64,000 nucleotides of DNA from Melanocharis versteri (taxonomy: Eukaryota > Chordata > Aves > Passeriformes > Melanocharitidae): assembly GCA_013397845.1 (NCBI GenBank), contig VZTG01003728.1, positions 2,288,084 through 2,352,083 of the forward strand, written 5' to 3'. Positions 13,741-26,767 of the stretch are shown piece by piece. The position numbers were made by a program, and so were the translations under genes. The notes beneath the pieces were generated by a model. It made no database searches, was not told the DNA's origin, and saw only the letters and a program-made list of their open reading frames with translations. Each line of letters opens with the position of its first letter. The stretch's first letter is position 1.

Positions 13741-14643
13741 CCCACAACATGCAGTTTGAGCACATTTCTTATTAGACACCAGAGGATTTATATGGAGAAA
13801 AGCCAAAGTGAATGCCTTAACTCTTGAAAAGCTTTCATTCCATTTTCCCGCTCTGTCAGACACCAGGAGTTCAACTCTTTTTTTTTTTTTTTTGGCAAAG
13901 ACTGATTAAGCTTTTCTAAAACTTTGTCATTTGTATTTTTTTAATATAGTGTGAGCTCCGTCTGCACCATTGAGTGTCAGGAAGTTCAGCAGTGAAGTCA
14001 ACCACACAAAGACACAAAAGCTTAAGGAAACAGACTTTATTTGCTTCAGTACTTAGATAACTTTATTTCATATTCAGTGATATCTGAATATGTATTTGTA
14101 ACGTTTCTCAAGAACTCTCAAAATCAAACAGGGATAATAAAATTCTTTCCCAGATGGGACTCCCAATTTTCACATTTCATCTTGATCTAAGCAAGTTCCA
14201 GTTGATAATAAACATTTTGTTACAGAACAGCATTTCTAGGTTTTAGAGCTATTGACGTCTCAGGCAAAACCTATAGTAATCTGCTTAAAAGTGAAGTTGA
14301 TGATTTCCAATGGGCATTTTTTGACAAAAACTTGAGATGTTCCTTTGTGTTCTGATCATATGTCCTAAGAAAGCAGGAAAAAAACCTGTGAGTTGGTCTT
14401 TTTAATAGTGAAATTTTACACATTTACATTTAGTGATTTGTATTTCTTGTTTTCATCATAACGTTCATAATAATATACATGAAATTAGCTCTTTAGCAAA
14501 ATCATGATGGGAACAGTGTAATATCCTTTGATCCCTTCTAGTAGGGACAAAGACTATTGCAGAATTGCAAACATGACAGCATCACCATTTGAGCCACTTG
14601 CTTTTTTACAAAAATGGCTTTTATTTTCTCAGTTGATAATTTA

Positions 14644-14895
14644 ATCACAGAATCACAGAATGGCTGAAGCTGGAAGGGACTTCTGCAGGCCACATAGTCC
14701 AATCCCCCTGCTCAGGCAGTGCCAGCTAGAGCAGGTTGCCTAGATCATGTCTGGATGGCTTTTGAAGATTTACAAGTGTAGAGACTCCACAGAACAAGCT
14801 GTACCAGTGCTCAGTCACCCTCACAGTAAAAGTTTCACAATATTCGGAGGGAATGTCCTGTAGTTTAGTTTGTGCCTGTTGCCTCTGATTTTGTT
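14644..14895 (-). mobile_element. CR1 LINE, 3' end fragment
   Basis: Reads ATCACAGAATCACAGAATGG followed by GCTGGAAGGGACTTCTGCAG, the reverse complement of an avian CR1 3' end. About 250 bp of 3' sequence, 5'-truncated toward 14895. Confidence 0.9.
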
Positions 14896-17726
14896 CTACT
14901 TTCAAAATCTTTCACTTCTCTCATTATGTTGAATCAACAGCAGTATCCTTCCTGGAAAGAAACTGGCTTACAGCTACAGGAGAAGCTGATTTGAGGATAT
15001 ATCCTCTTCACTAGAAGACATATTATTTTGTATGATACAAAAAATAGATAAGAAAGCAACTTGAATAATGAATTCCTTGTCCACAAGAGAATAGAATTGA
15101 CACAATTCTCCCACAACTGTTAGGAGAAAAAGAGAGTTAAAAAAGAACCTTTTCTCAAAGTGCAGTTTGTTCATGAAAAGAAAGCAATAAAAATACATTA
15201 AAAGGATATTGTGCTACTTGAGCTACTTGAAAATCAAGAACTTCCCTCTTTTTCTTTATTTTGGATAAGGTTGATCACTTGACGAAAGGGCTTACTTATT
15301 TTCACCAGTGAGTAAGTGACAGTGGTCCTTCTGGCAAATTCTTACAGGCAGTGGAGTAAGGAATGTGTTAGTAATTTGCCAAATTGGTCAGAAGGGAAAG
15401 GAGCACTGGGTAGGGATGAGTGGTAACAGAAGAACATTAATTTGACCTTGCTGGGTATTTGATAATAGCAAAGAGTGGATTTAAGCATTTACACTGCAAA
15501 TTTTTTATGTGCTCTGTCATTCAGGCAGTAAATTATTTAAATGTGTGTACTAAATGCATGTTTTCCTGCTTGGCTTCAATTGAAGATACTTTTTTGATAT
15601 TCTGCCTTATTATGGCATCTCAAGACCGTTTGTTTAGGTGAATTTGCAAATACTTCATACAGAAATTCTTCTAGACTTTGGGGTAAATTGTATCAGTATG
15701 AGTAACTTTGTTCCAGACCTTTTTTTCCAAGAAATACATAAAATGATTACAGAAAAAAAAGCCTGCAGAAGTTAGCAGTCCCACACAGAGAAACTAAACC
15801 ACATAGTGAGAGCCTAATGATACAGTTCTTTATTTATAGGAACCAAAAGTGTTTTATTTACTCTAACCTAACTGTTATAGGCCTGTTCCAAGAGCCTAAT
15901 AACTTCTTCCTAGATATCTGCAGTGTTCCTGTTACCTGGTTTCATAACAACACCAACACCTGTTTTTCATCCTTTTGCCCTTGACATAGAGTCTTAGTAC
16001 ACAGAGATATTGCTAAATGAGATATTTTGTTTGTTCTAAGACCACGAGAGAAACAAAAAACTGTTTCAGGAAAAAAAGCCACTTTTTTTTCTAGATCCTC
16101 ATTTAATATGTGTTTTGTTTGTACAGCTCTTTATGTGCTCCTTTTTTTGTTAAGTAACTATAATCAAGTATTTTGACAAGTTGTGCATAATCAGAATTTA
16201 TCATTTTCCCCCTATTATACCCTGGAAGTTTCTACTTTCTCTGTTCAAGGTGATAAGACAGTTTTCACAGCCTAAGGCTAGTGCTACTTGTATAAAGCAG
16301 TATGTCCTTGTCATTTGGACACAGTCTCTGTATGTGTAAGGCTACTAAGAGGTACAAGGAATTTTTCTTTACTACGGTAGAAACTTGGAGATATTCCTAG
16401 CATAGGAAAAGCAAGTGTTCTGAGTGGGACCATAAAAAAAAATTGCTGAGAAACCTGCTGCAGCTGAGTGGTTTTCCCAGATGCTCATCTAAAGTCCGAT
16501 CAAGAGTATTTTGGTTTACCTGTAATTGTGGAAAGATGTGCACAAATATTTCTAGATGCTGAACAAAAATATCTTTCATAATTACATTTTATCAACAGTA
16601 AGATATGTGAACACTCCACAAAGATAGCCTTTTAATTCACAACATGTATGATTTTCTCAGTGAGATATTAAAAAAAAAATTAAGTTGTAAGAAAATGGAT
16701 GTTATTTCTGTGCTGAATAAGAGCTAACAGGGCTATAATTAATAGAATCTGTCAATATTGATTAAATATATCAGTCACTTCAATTTTAGGCCATCAGTTA
16801 AGGCTCTAAGTATGAACATCTCCATTCACCGAAAAAAATCTTAATTCTGAGGATTTTTTCGAAATGGTAGTTGTAAGAGAAACCGAAAATCTTGGTTCTG
16901 CAATTCTGTTGCTCCACATTTCAAGCTTACAGTAGGCTGAAGAGCAAAAAAAGATGGTCAGAAAATTCAGAGATGATGTCCAGGGCCTGAATCTCACAGT
17001 AGATCACAGAATCATAAAATGGTTTGGGTTGGAAGATCATCTACTTCCAAACACCCTGCCATGGGCAAGGCCACCTTTTACCAGACCAGGTTGTCCAGAG
17101 CTCCATCCAAACTGGCCTTGAACACTTCCAGGGATGGGGCATCCACAACTTTTCTGAGCAACCTCTGCCAGTGCCTCAGCATCCTCACAGTAAAGACCTC
17201 TTCACAATATCTAATCTAAACCTACTTTCAGTTTGAAGCCATTCCCTCTTGTTCTGTCACTACATGTGCTTGTAAAACATTGCTCTCCATCTTCCTTGTC
17301 AGTTCCCTTCAGGTACTGGAAAGCCACAATAAGGTCGCCCCAAAGCCTTCTCTTTTCCAGGCTAAATTATTTCCAGGCTAAATTATCCCAACTCACTCAG
17401 TCGTTCATCATAGGAGAGGTGCTCCATCCCTCTGACCATGTATGTGGATCATGCTTGTGGCCTCCTCTGGACTTGCTCCAGCAGGTCCATGTCCTCCCTG
17501 TGCTAGGACCCCAGAGCTGATGCAGCACTGCAGGTGGGGTCTCAGCAGAGCAGAGCAGAGGGGCAGAATCCCCTCCCTGGCCCTGCTGCCCACGCTGCTC
17601 TGGATGCAGCCCAGGACACGTTTGGCTCTCTGGGCTGGGAGTGCCCATGGCTGGGTCATGTCCAGCCTCTCACCCACCAGCAGCCCTAAGTCCTTCTCCC
17701 CAGGGCTGCTCTTGATCTGTTCATCT

Positions 17727-19201
17727 CCCAGATTGTGCTGATACCAGGGATTACCTCAACCCAGATGCCGCACCAGCACTTGGTCTATTAAATCTCATGG
17801 AGTTCCCATGGCCTACATGTTCCCAGCTTGTCTAGGTCTCTCTGGATGGCATCTCATACTTCAGGTGTGTCAACAGCACCTCTCAGCTTGGGGTCATCTC
17901 CAAATTTGCTGAGGGTGCACTCAATCCCTTTGTCTATGCCACTGAAGATATGAAATAACACTGGTCCCAGTACAGACCCCTGAGGGCACCGCTTGTCACT
18001 GATGTCAGCTGGGACACTGAGCCCTTGACCACGACCCTCTAGATGGGACCATCCAACCATTTTCTTATCCATCTAACAGACCACTTCCCAAATCCATCTC
18101 TCTCCAATTTAGAGAGTAGGATGTTGTGAGGGACCATGTCAAAGGATTTACAGAAGTCCAGGGCATCCACAGCCCTTCCCTTGTCCACTGATGTAGTCAC
18201 TCCACCACAGAAGGCCACGGGGTTGGTCAAGCAGGATTTGCCCTTGGTGAAGCCATGCTGGTGTCTCGAATCACCTCCCTGTCCTCCATGTGTCTTAGCA
18301 CAGCTTCTAGGAGGATCTGTTCCATGATCTTCCCAGGCACAGAAGTGACCCTGACAGGTCAGTAGTTCCCAGGGTACACCTTTCTACTCTTTTTAAAGAT
18401 GGGTACACTGCTTCTCCTTTTCCAGTCACAAAGTACTTCTCATCTGACTGCCATGACTTTTCANCCCAGATTGTGCTGATACCAGGGATTACCTCAACCC
18501 AGATGCCGCACCAGCACTTGGTCTATTAAATCTCATAGAGTTCCCATGGCCTACATGTTCCCAGCTTGTCTAGGTCTCTCTGGATGGCATCTCATACTTC
18601 AGGTGTGTCAACAGCACCTCTCAGCTTGGGGTCATCTCCAAATTTGCTGAGGGTGCACTCGATCCCTTTGTCTATGCCACTGAAGATATGAAATAACACT
18701 GGTCCCAGTACAGACCCCTGAGGGCACCGCTTGTCACTGATGTCAGCTGGGACACTGAGCCCTTGACCACGACCCTCTAGATGTGACCATCCAACCATTT
18801 TCTTATCCATCTAACAGACCACTTCCCAAATCCATCTCTCTCCAATTTAGAGAGTAGGATGTTGTGAGGGACCATGTCAAAGGATTTACAGAAGTCCAGG
18901 GCATCCACAGCCCTTCCCTTGTCCACTGATGTAGTCACTCCACCACAGAAGGCCACGGGGTTGGTCAAGCAGGATTTGCCCTTGGTGAAGCCATGCTGGT
19001 GTCTCGAATCACCTCCCTGTCCTCCATGTGCCTTAGCACAGCTTCTAGGAGGATCTGTTCCATGATCTTCCCAGGCACAGAAGTGACCCTGACAGGTCAG
19101 TAGTTCCCAGGGTACACCTTTCTACTCTTTTTAAAGATGGGTACACTGCTTCTCCTTTTCCAGTCACAAAGTACTTCTCATCTGACTGCCATGACTTTTC
19201 A
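17727..19201. repeat. 738-bp direct duplication joined by one N
   Basis: The sequence from CCCAGATTGTGCTGATACC at 17727 returns at 18465, immediately after a single N at 18464, with a constant offset of 738. I see about four substitutions, for example CAATCCC versus CGATCCC and TGGGACC versus TGTGACC. The junction at an N suggests uncollapsed allelic sequence rather than a biological tandem repeat. Confidence 0.95.
18464..18464. other. Single-N join
   Basis: One N exactly at the border between the two near-identical 738-bp copies. Confidence 0.99.
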
Positions 19202-19733
19202 AATATCACGGAGAGTGCCTTGGGAACTACATCAGCCATTTAGCTCAGGACTCTGGGATGTATTCCATTGCGTCCCATAGACTTATCTGTGTTAGGATTC
19301 CTTAGGTGGTCACAAACTTAATCTTCCCTTACAATGGACTTTGCTATCCCAGTCCCCATCTGTCCATCCTCTCAAGAGGTGTGCAAAGAGAGAAATGAAG
19401 ATTGTGGCAAAAAATTTGCTGAGTACCTCAGCTTTCTTTTTATCTGTTTTTACCAGTTTATTTTTAGCCTTGTTTATCAGGGGGTGTGCCTTCTTTGACC
19501 TTCCTTTTTTGGTTAGATCTTCAATTAATTTAGAATAGCCTGGAGGTTTTCAGAGCTTCTTCCTGAAGCCTGCAGCTCCAAAAGACAGTACACATGCCAA
19601 GACTATCTGGATCACATCACTGCTCAGCGGAGTTCTTGTCTTGCCTCCAAGACACTCCCATTTTAAGGCAACACAGTGGTCAAAGCCCTTCGCTCTGTGC
19701 TTGCTGAGGCAACTCTTTTCCAGTCTCTTTGCA

Positions 19734-19767
19734 TCACTTAGATGATCTCAACTGATCATCTAAGTGA
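19734..19767. repeat. 14-bp perfect inverted repeat
   Basis: TCACTTAGATGATC (19734-19747) and its exact complement (19754-19767) around a 6-base loop. Confidence 0.93.
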
Positions 19768-21964
19768 ATAACGAAGAACAATAATGAAGAATCTGTACTT
19801 ATTTTTTAATTCTGCTGTTCTGAAATTCATTAAAATAATGCAAAGATTAGTATAAATACACTTGAATGCTTTTCTACTTGAGTAAAAAAGTGTAGTATTG
19901 TTTTTTTTTTTTCTCTAGGAATAGCAGAACAACATATATGAAAATCATGACAAACCATTACGTAAAGTGGACACTCTACATAAGTATTGCCATATAATAA
20001 TTTTTCCCTTCAAAATTTTTGAACAGAAATTGTTCCCAAATAACGACGTGAAGTAAAGTGCAGCCATCTATGGTGGTGTGCTAGGCACTGTGCTAAGAAA
20101 CAAGTCTTTTATAAACACAGACAGTAGAACACTCTTTAAAAAAATAGCTGTGCAGTGCCAAATGATTATGGTAGAGCTTTTTCTTTCTGCTAGCTTTTAA
20201 TTTGTTGGTTGTTGTTTTGTTTTTCCTTTCCTATGTACCATACTGAAAGCTACATATATTGGAATTGCTTATAATCTGTAAACTGAAAAGAGAACACTTG
20301 CTGTCACTTCCTTTTCTCTAAAAACATATACAAAATAACATGCAAATTCTTAAAGCAGTTGGTGTTAAAATGTACTTCTCTTCCTCATATTAAAGCCTAA
20401 TGAGACATAAAAAGAACCTTTGACATTTCGAGATGCCTCTCATTTACAGAAGTTAATCTGTTCTAGGACTTCATCATCTGAGTGGGGAAGCTTGATCATG
20501 TGTCTAAAACAAAAAAAACTGATTCGTAGACCAGTCCTGGATCTAATTACAGGGTGCTATCTTAGAGGTAACAGAGAAGTCAGAAACAGTGTTGTGAGGC
20601 TCTCAAAGCTGCACAGCTGATAATTATTCTTTTATTCTTAGCTTAGTGGCACCGGAGTGTTATACTTGAAAAGCTGTTAACCTCAACGTTTTCCACCACA
20701 TTGTATAACAACAAAAGTGTGGGCCAAATTTAGAGCTTTGGTACTGTTCAGAAAAAAGGTTTCCTACGGTTGTTCTGCCCTTCAGAACTGCAGGTGTGCT
20801 TGTTTGATGGGTACTTTGCCATCATTTAGAAAACCTCTTATTTCCCTTTAAGATTGGTCTGACAGCTCCGAGTTCTAAGAATTGTCAGGAGGTGCCAAGT
20901 CCAGCAAGTCTTAAGCCTAGCATTGGCCATCAGAATTTTACTTAGTCTGAGTGGTCAGTCGGGTCCCCATGGCAGTCACAGACTCTTGAAATGTGGCAGT
21001 CCGAAGTGGGAGATCGTGAGAATCATCCTGAGGGTGAGGAACTTGTGAGTGATGGATTCTGCTTTCTAATGTGCTTTGAGGTATACTGGGAAGGTGAACA
21101 GTAGATAAAGATTCCTGAATGTAAGTTGCCATAGGTAATATATTTATATTTTTGCTAAATAAATAGCAAACTGAGTATTTTATTAGTTTCACCTGAATAT
21201 TGTATCCCTTGAGTTTATTTTGTTGTTTTCATATTTCTTGGAAAAAAACCTTATCTACGTACTCTCTTAAATATTAGAAGGGATGCTGAGAAAGAAGATC
21301 TTGTTAAGAAAAACATGGTTCCCAGTATCTGATTTTCAAGAATTGCTGTTGGGCAGGCTTCAGGCTAGGAGGAAAATAACATCACACAGATTTGTTTTAC
21401 TGTGTTGAAGAATTAGTGAGCAGTGATGTGTGCTGTATTATAGACTGTCATGTATTCTCTTTCGATAGACAAACAGGCTGGAAATCCTGACTTTATTGGC
21501 CAGGGAATTCCTTTGAATGAGATAGCATTTGTAGTACGTATGCATCTGAATGACGGTGTTTACAATCTAATGGGGATGGTTTTTGTTGAGTGTTGGTTAA
21601 TGTGTTTACTGAAGTGGCAAGCACTGCAAAATTTTCTTTAAATGGTTCTGCCAATTAATCTCAATTCAAACTTCTTCTTGCATTACCTTTTTCCAGACGT
21701 AAGTGAACATTATTCAAAATTGTGGGGTGTTTTTTCAATAGCCACAAGTATGTGAAGTTTAAAAGTTGTGAGGGAGCTTGAAGTTTCTGAGCATGTGCTC
21801 AGAAACATAAAAAGATACAAGTCTAGTATCCAGGATGTTGTACGGTAATGCACTGAGCTATCTGGCAGTAGTCCATGCTGGGGTGTTCTATTTGAAAAGG
21901 AGTCTTAGTTAATTTGTTTTCCTGATTTTTTGCTTGCCTGACATTTTGAAAATAAGGTTAATTT

Positions 21965-22024
21965 GATGTGAAACAACTTTAGGGAGATGTTATAGATGTG
22001 AAACAAATCAAGGGAGACATTATA
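21965..22024. repeat. 30-bp imperfect tandem duplication
   Basis: Two adjacent copies starting GATGTGAAACAA and sharing AGGGAGA and TTATA; about five differences. Confidence 0.85.
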
Positions 22025-22253
22025 GATATCCACAACACACCCACCGAAGAAACATTTCTCTACCTTGGAGTAATGTTTGCAAGTAGCTGATCTAGATATG
22101 TCCATGCCAGCAGTTTCAAAACTTGATGTTTCAGATACACGGCTTGCAAGACAGGATAGCTGGGCTAAAACTTACTCAGCTCTGAGTTCAATGTGAAGAA
22201 GCATTCTTGCCTTCAGATCTACATTAGAATAAACAATAGCCAGGCTTGGTAGG

Positions 22254-22301
22254 TGCACTCTGCATATAGGGTTATTTTGCACTCTGCATATAGGATTATT
22301 T
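22254..22301. repeat. 24-bp tandem duplication
   Basis: TGCACTCTGCATATAGG plus seven bases, twice in a row with one substitution. Confidence 0.93.
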
Positions 22302-22699
22302 TTATGAAACTATTTGCATACCGACAGATTTCCTCTTGTTGGGGAGTAATTGAAAAAGGGTATGTCTTCCTGTCTGTAACTGAAACTTCTGCAAGATAGT
22401 TAGTTTCAATTGACTATTTAGCAATTTTGGTTAAACCATGGTTTTCCATACCATTATTGGGTTCATTCCCCATATTGTGTTCCTACGTCCAGTTCTAAAA
22501 CTTTTCCATCGGTTCTTTTGTGCTTACAGCCAACATGCAATACTTCGTGCCTGCTCTAGCACCCACACACACAGGCTTTGGGCTCGAACAAATACGACGG
22601 CAGTTATTTGAGCACTCCTTTGACAGCTGGCGCTTCGGCGGGCCAGCCTTGTTCGGAGCACTTACATGTGCTCTTACACCTTTCCCCACGCTTCTGTAA

Positions 22700-23060
22700 A
22701 CGTTAACCCGTTAGTGTCTGATGGTGCCGCGGTGGGTAGGCACGAGAAGGACGGGGGGGACGGCTCAGCGCGCCCGCCGGCGGGGTGTGGGTGCGTGTGG
22801 GGGCCCTCGGCAGCCGTGCCCCGGCGCTGCCGAGCCCCCGCGCCGCNNNNNNNNNNNNNNNNNNNNNNNNNNNNNNNNNNNNNNNNNNNNNNNNNNNNNN
22901 NNNNNNNNNNNNNNNNNNGGGTCGCGGCAGCCGGGGCCGCGCGGGGTCGGGGGCGGCCGGAGGGGCCGGGGCGCTGGAGCGGCCCCGCGCGGAGGAGCTG
23001 GACGTGGGCAAGCAGCGTCCGCACGCGGGCTTGGGAGCGGGAGCGGCGTCCGTTTTGGTT
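22700..23060. promoter_or_regulatory. CpG island interrupted by assembly gap
   Basis: Sharp GC-rich block in an otherwise AT-rich intron. On the right side of the gap, 22919-23053 has 22 CpG dinucleotides in about 135 bases, with several GC-box-like GGGGCGG words; the left flank (22725-22846) is similar. This density is typical of an unmethylated vertebrate promoter. No known PDE4D first exon could be read from it, and the 72 N hide part of the core. It could be a promoter for an unannotated short PDE4D isoform, a promoter of a non-coding RNA on either strand, or an orphan CpG island. Confidence 0.75.
22847..22918. other. Assembly gap (72 N)
   Basis: Run of 72 N inside the CpG island. GC-rich promoters are a common cause of such gaps. 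Any open frame drawn across it is meaningless. Confidence 0.99.
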
Positions 23061-26000
23061 TCATGCACCGTTCTTTTAAATTTCAGTGCAAGTTGTGAAA
23101 GTGATGTAGGTCTTGTGAAGCTACTCTGTTTTCTTGTGTGTGTCAGCTTAAAAACAAAAAGAGGTTGCTCAGGGCTGCTGGCAATAATGTCTTCAGTTGC
23201 TCCTTCTTTTCACAGAACCCCATTCAGAATTAGGGATCTTTCCTAGAAATGGTGTAGAAAGTAGCATGAAAGGTGATAAAGATAGTTCTTGAGCCCGGGG
23301 GAGCTGTATGGTGGATTCTATTTGTAAACAATGATGATGACAGCTCTCATAACGCTATTTGTTGTGAAAGAACACGCTCTCAACCAAAGTGCCATCACAA
23401 TAGACACCTACATCTAGAGGTGTGCTTCTGCAACAGAGTGCGCACTTCCTTCACATCCTGGAAGCTGAGGATTCGCATTATCTGGGAACTCTGTGCTGGG
23501 ATCTGCTGCGGTCTGTATGTGCTTTGGTTTTGCAATTTGAAATTGAGTTTCCACATGCTTAATTCATAAGTAAACTTTCTTTTCTAATTTTGGTTTGCAA
23601 AGAATATGCAGGTACATTTCTGGAGTTAGTTTTTTTAAGGTGAATTAATAAAACTGCTGTGTTACTTCAAAATTTATTTTTATATTTTTCCTCAACTGGG
23701 TACTTGAACAGCAGCATATACAATTAGAAAAAAGAAGAAAGCTTTAATTAAACAGGCTAGTTTTCCTACTCTTATGTCTGCAAAAGCAGCTGATGATATT
23801 TTAGCACCTTATAACCATTTCAGTTGTAATTAATTTTTTTTTAAGTTGGAAAATAGTTGTTTTGACTCAGCTTTTGCCTTCTTAATATTCTACTGCCTTG
23901 CTTTGACTGCTCTTACCAAGTATCTGCTCTTAGTTATGGACAGTTTTTAAGTTCCTGTTGAAGTGTGCCTGCATGTCAGATATGAAGCATTATTACGCTT
24001 GTGCAGTTTAATCCCACAATGTAATATCCCCTGTGCTTTCCTTGGCTTTAGAGACTCTTAGCATCAATTCAATCTCTGTTTTAAGAGTTACCTGCCTGGC
24101 ATTATGCTATTCCCAGGACGGCGTTTTCAGTTTTTATTGCAGCTTAAAGATCTTGTTACTCAGTACCTATTGTGTATGCACTGGTAAGTTAAAAAGTCAA
24201 GAGTTTCCGAGGCTGTTCAGCTCTATATGATTGTGAGACTTTGTTTCCAAGGGGAGATCAGACCGACAGGTGCAACCTGGTCTTTCCTTGCTAGCAAGTC
24301 TGAACACCTGTTGGTTTCCTGACTTGTGATGTCTGTGTAACCATTCTTTCACAAAATGCTGCGTTTTCTTCAAGTATTTCTTTCTTAACTCCCTGTAATA
24401 GATAAGATATGCAGTGTATTTGATGAACAGTGAGGGCAAGCTGTTTCTAGAATGAGGTAAAATTAATTGCGAATCAATATTTTTTAAGTTTTGCTAAGTA
24501 TATTCAGATTTTTACAAAAAGAGGACATTTTTAAAATAAAATTTGACAACTGATTTGCATCTACAAGTAGACTCAGAGGTGCTACTGAGTCTGATACTAT
24601 GTTTTGTTTGTATTTGTTTGAATTAGTTAGCATTTTCACTCTTTTTTTGGAAATCTACTCCCTTGCATACAGATTTTTGTCATCTTTCAGTGTTCATTTG
24701 TGAGGTTTTCGTTTTGGTTGTTAAGAAATAAAAGGAAAACCAAAAAAAACCTACCCAACAACAGAGAGTAAGTCTGTGCCACTAAACATCATGTGAAGAA
24801 TCTTTAATATGAACTAGCAAGCCCATACATTAGTGTGTGAAAAATTAGTGCAGGAGGATTTTCATTTCAGGGGTACAGCAAGTTGTTTAAAAAATCATTA
24901 TAATTCTGATTACTGAAATGTATCCAGCATTTATACAATACCTCCTATTGTAATATAACTGCAAACTATGACCTCTCAGTGAGGCATATAGGTAAATTAT
25001 ACTATTTTAGCTTATTTAGAAACTGAAGTAGAAAAACTTTGCTCAAGGCTGAGAAAACAGACTTCAGTACAGAAATGAACATTCAAGAGTACTCTGTTCT
25101 CTATCTGAAGAGTAGGTCCTGTAAAATCAGATGGGAAAGTCAGGACAAGGAATGTTGTTGGTACAGAAGAACTTCGTTTCTCACTGTGTTTATCTCTTTC
25201 CTTTTCTCTGGGTTTCTCAAAGAACCAGCCCACAAGACTGACTGATTGTCGGTGTGGAGTTTTTTTTCCCTGGACTTTCTGCTACTTCCCTTACTTCTTT
25301 CTTTCCCCTTTATTTTCTATGTAACAGCATTTTCATCAGTGTTAGTTTTACTTATTTATGTGAACATGTGCAAGACGTAAGAGGTGGCATAAGAATTGAA
25401 CTCTGCACTGGGTAAGAACTTTTGCCCATTGTGGAAAGGCTGCCGTAGTAGAGGAAAAAAAACAAGGTGGAAACAGTATTTTGTGTCCTGAATGGTTGGA
25501 ATAGTCCAGGGAGTGAGTATTATCTCCACTCTCTCTCTGTGCCGTGAGTTGACAGTCTGAACTCTTGGCTTCATCTGTTTGGAATCCCTTTACTGTAGTA
25601 ATGCTTGCGTAGGACTAACATTAGCATATCCCAATCCAGGGGTATTTATTTTGTTTAGATAACCCTCATGCTCAATTAGCAGCAGTCTGTGACGTGCCAG
25701 CTCATAGCTTTGGATGACAGAAAGTGGAATGACGCAGATACATAAGAAGATCCTTCTTCTCCCTACTTAAAATTGATTAAAGCAGTAGTGACAGGGTGCT
25801 GTCCACAACCTCTGGGTGAGCCCCGGCATGTTGTGGGACTGACTGTTACCCAAAAACTTTGGAAACAGGCTGTATGTCTGTTCTGTAGGAAGCCAGCTAT
25901 GATGCTTGGCTGCCTACATTACATCAGTATGACTGTAATATCCAAATGATTTCCCATTTCCCAGCCATCCCTGTGATACAAAGGTTTCCAAATGCCTGCA

Positions 26001-26717
26001 GCCACTGCTTGTGAAGTAACTGATGGATGGATCTCTTGTGCACCCATAAGAATAGTTTGTAAATCAGTGTGATTTTGAAAGGACATAGTATGTAGTTGAT
26101 TGTCGCTTGTTGTTGCATTGTTATGAATCTTACAGTACCTGGTGTTTACTTAAATTGCTAGCTTCTGAAATTGGCTACTAGCAAGAGAAAACCAGCTTTT
26201 TAAAAGCTCAGGAAGTTTGTCATCTTTGTTCTCCTCTAGAAACTCTTTAAAGTCTGGAAACGCTCCAAAGCAAAAAAAAAAAACATACAAGAAGCACCTT
26301 AAATGTGGAAAAATGACTAAAACGTCTTTCATTTTGGGGGAACTGTTTCTGATTTTCTGTATCATGTACTGTTATTATTGCCGAACATCAGTGGACTGTA
26401 GTATTGTTGTTTTTTTCTGCGTAATGCTTTCTTCAACAGATATAAATTAATTTTAGGAAATAGTTTACATATCTGGGTCATTACAGATAGGATCCCAAGG
26501 TATAATTAGATGTCACTATTTAACTGTTCTGATTTCCACAGATCCTAACCCATATCACTTTTTGCTAAACTGAATTAGGGGTAATATGTCCTGAAAAATA
26601 GAGGGTTTAGGAGGCTACTAGCTTATTGATTGTGATTTCTGACTTTAGATACAGCTAGACTTCGATGCACGTATACAAGCAAATGATACTTTTAAAATTT
26701 CCAAGTTGCCAAGTGAT

Positions 26718-26767
26718 GGTTTTTTTGCTTTTTTTTTTTCTTTTTAATAGTTTTCTTTTTTTTTTTA
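26718..26767. repeat. T-rich low-complexity tract
   Basis: Several runs of 5 to 13 T broken by single C or short AT-rich words. Confidence 0.85.

Larger units (their letters stand above)
17003..19545 (-). mobile_element. Large decayed CR1 LINE with duplicated segment
   Basis: The minus-strand element has its 3' end at 17003 (ATCACAGAATCATAAAATGG) and its truncated 5' end near 19545 (approximate). Minus-strand fragments such as DFCKSFDMVPHNILLSKLE and CPQGSVLGPVLFHIF are CR1 reverse-transcriptase pieces. The active-site region reads FGDD instead of the F/YADD of active elements, and stops and frameshifts break the frame, so it is dead. The segment 17727-18463 is repeated almost exactly at 18465-19201, so the true element may be about 740 bp shorter than shown. 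Confidence 0.93.

Noticed and set aside
17854..18968. Minus-strand frames similar to a reverse transcriptase as a host gene
   Set aside because: These are CR1 ORF2 fragments, frameshifted, with a damaged active-site motif, and present twice because of the 738-bp duplication.
22700..23060. CpG island as the PDE4D1/PDE4D2 start
   Set aside because: Those isoforms splice to the UCR2 exon ending SEMASNK, and I found no such exon between the island and 53144.
22785..23246. Open frames of about 100-150 codons across the CpG island on both strands
   Set aside because: They run through 72 N and exist in several frames at once, as expected of GC-rich sequence with few stops. No recognisable domain.
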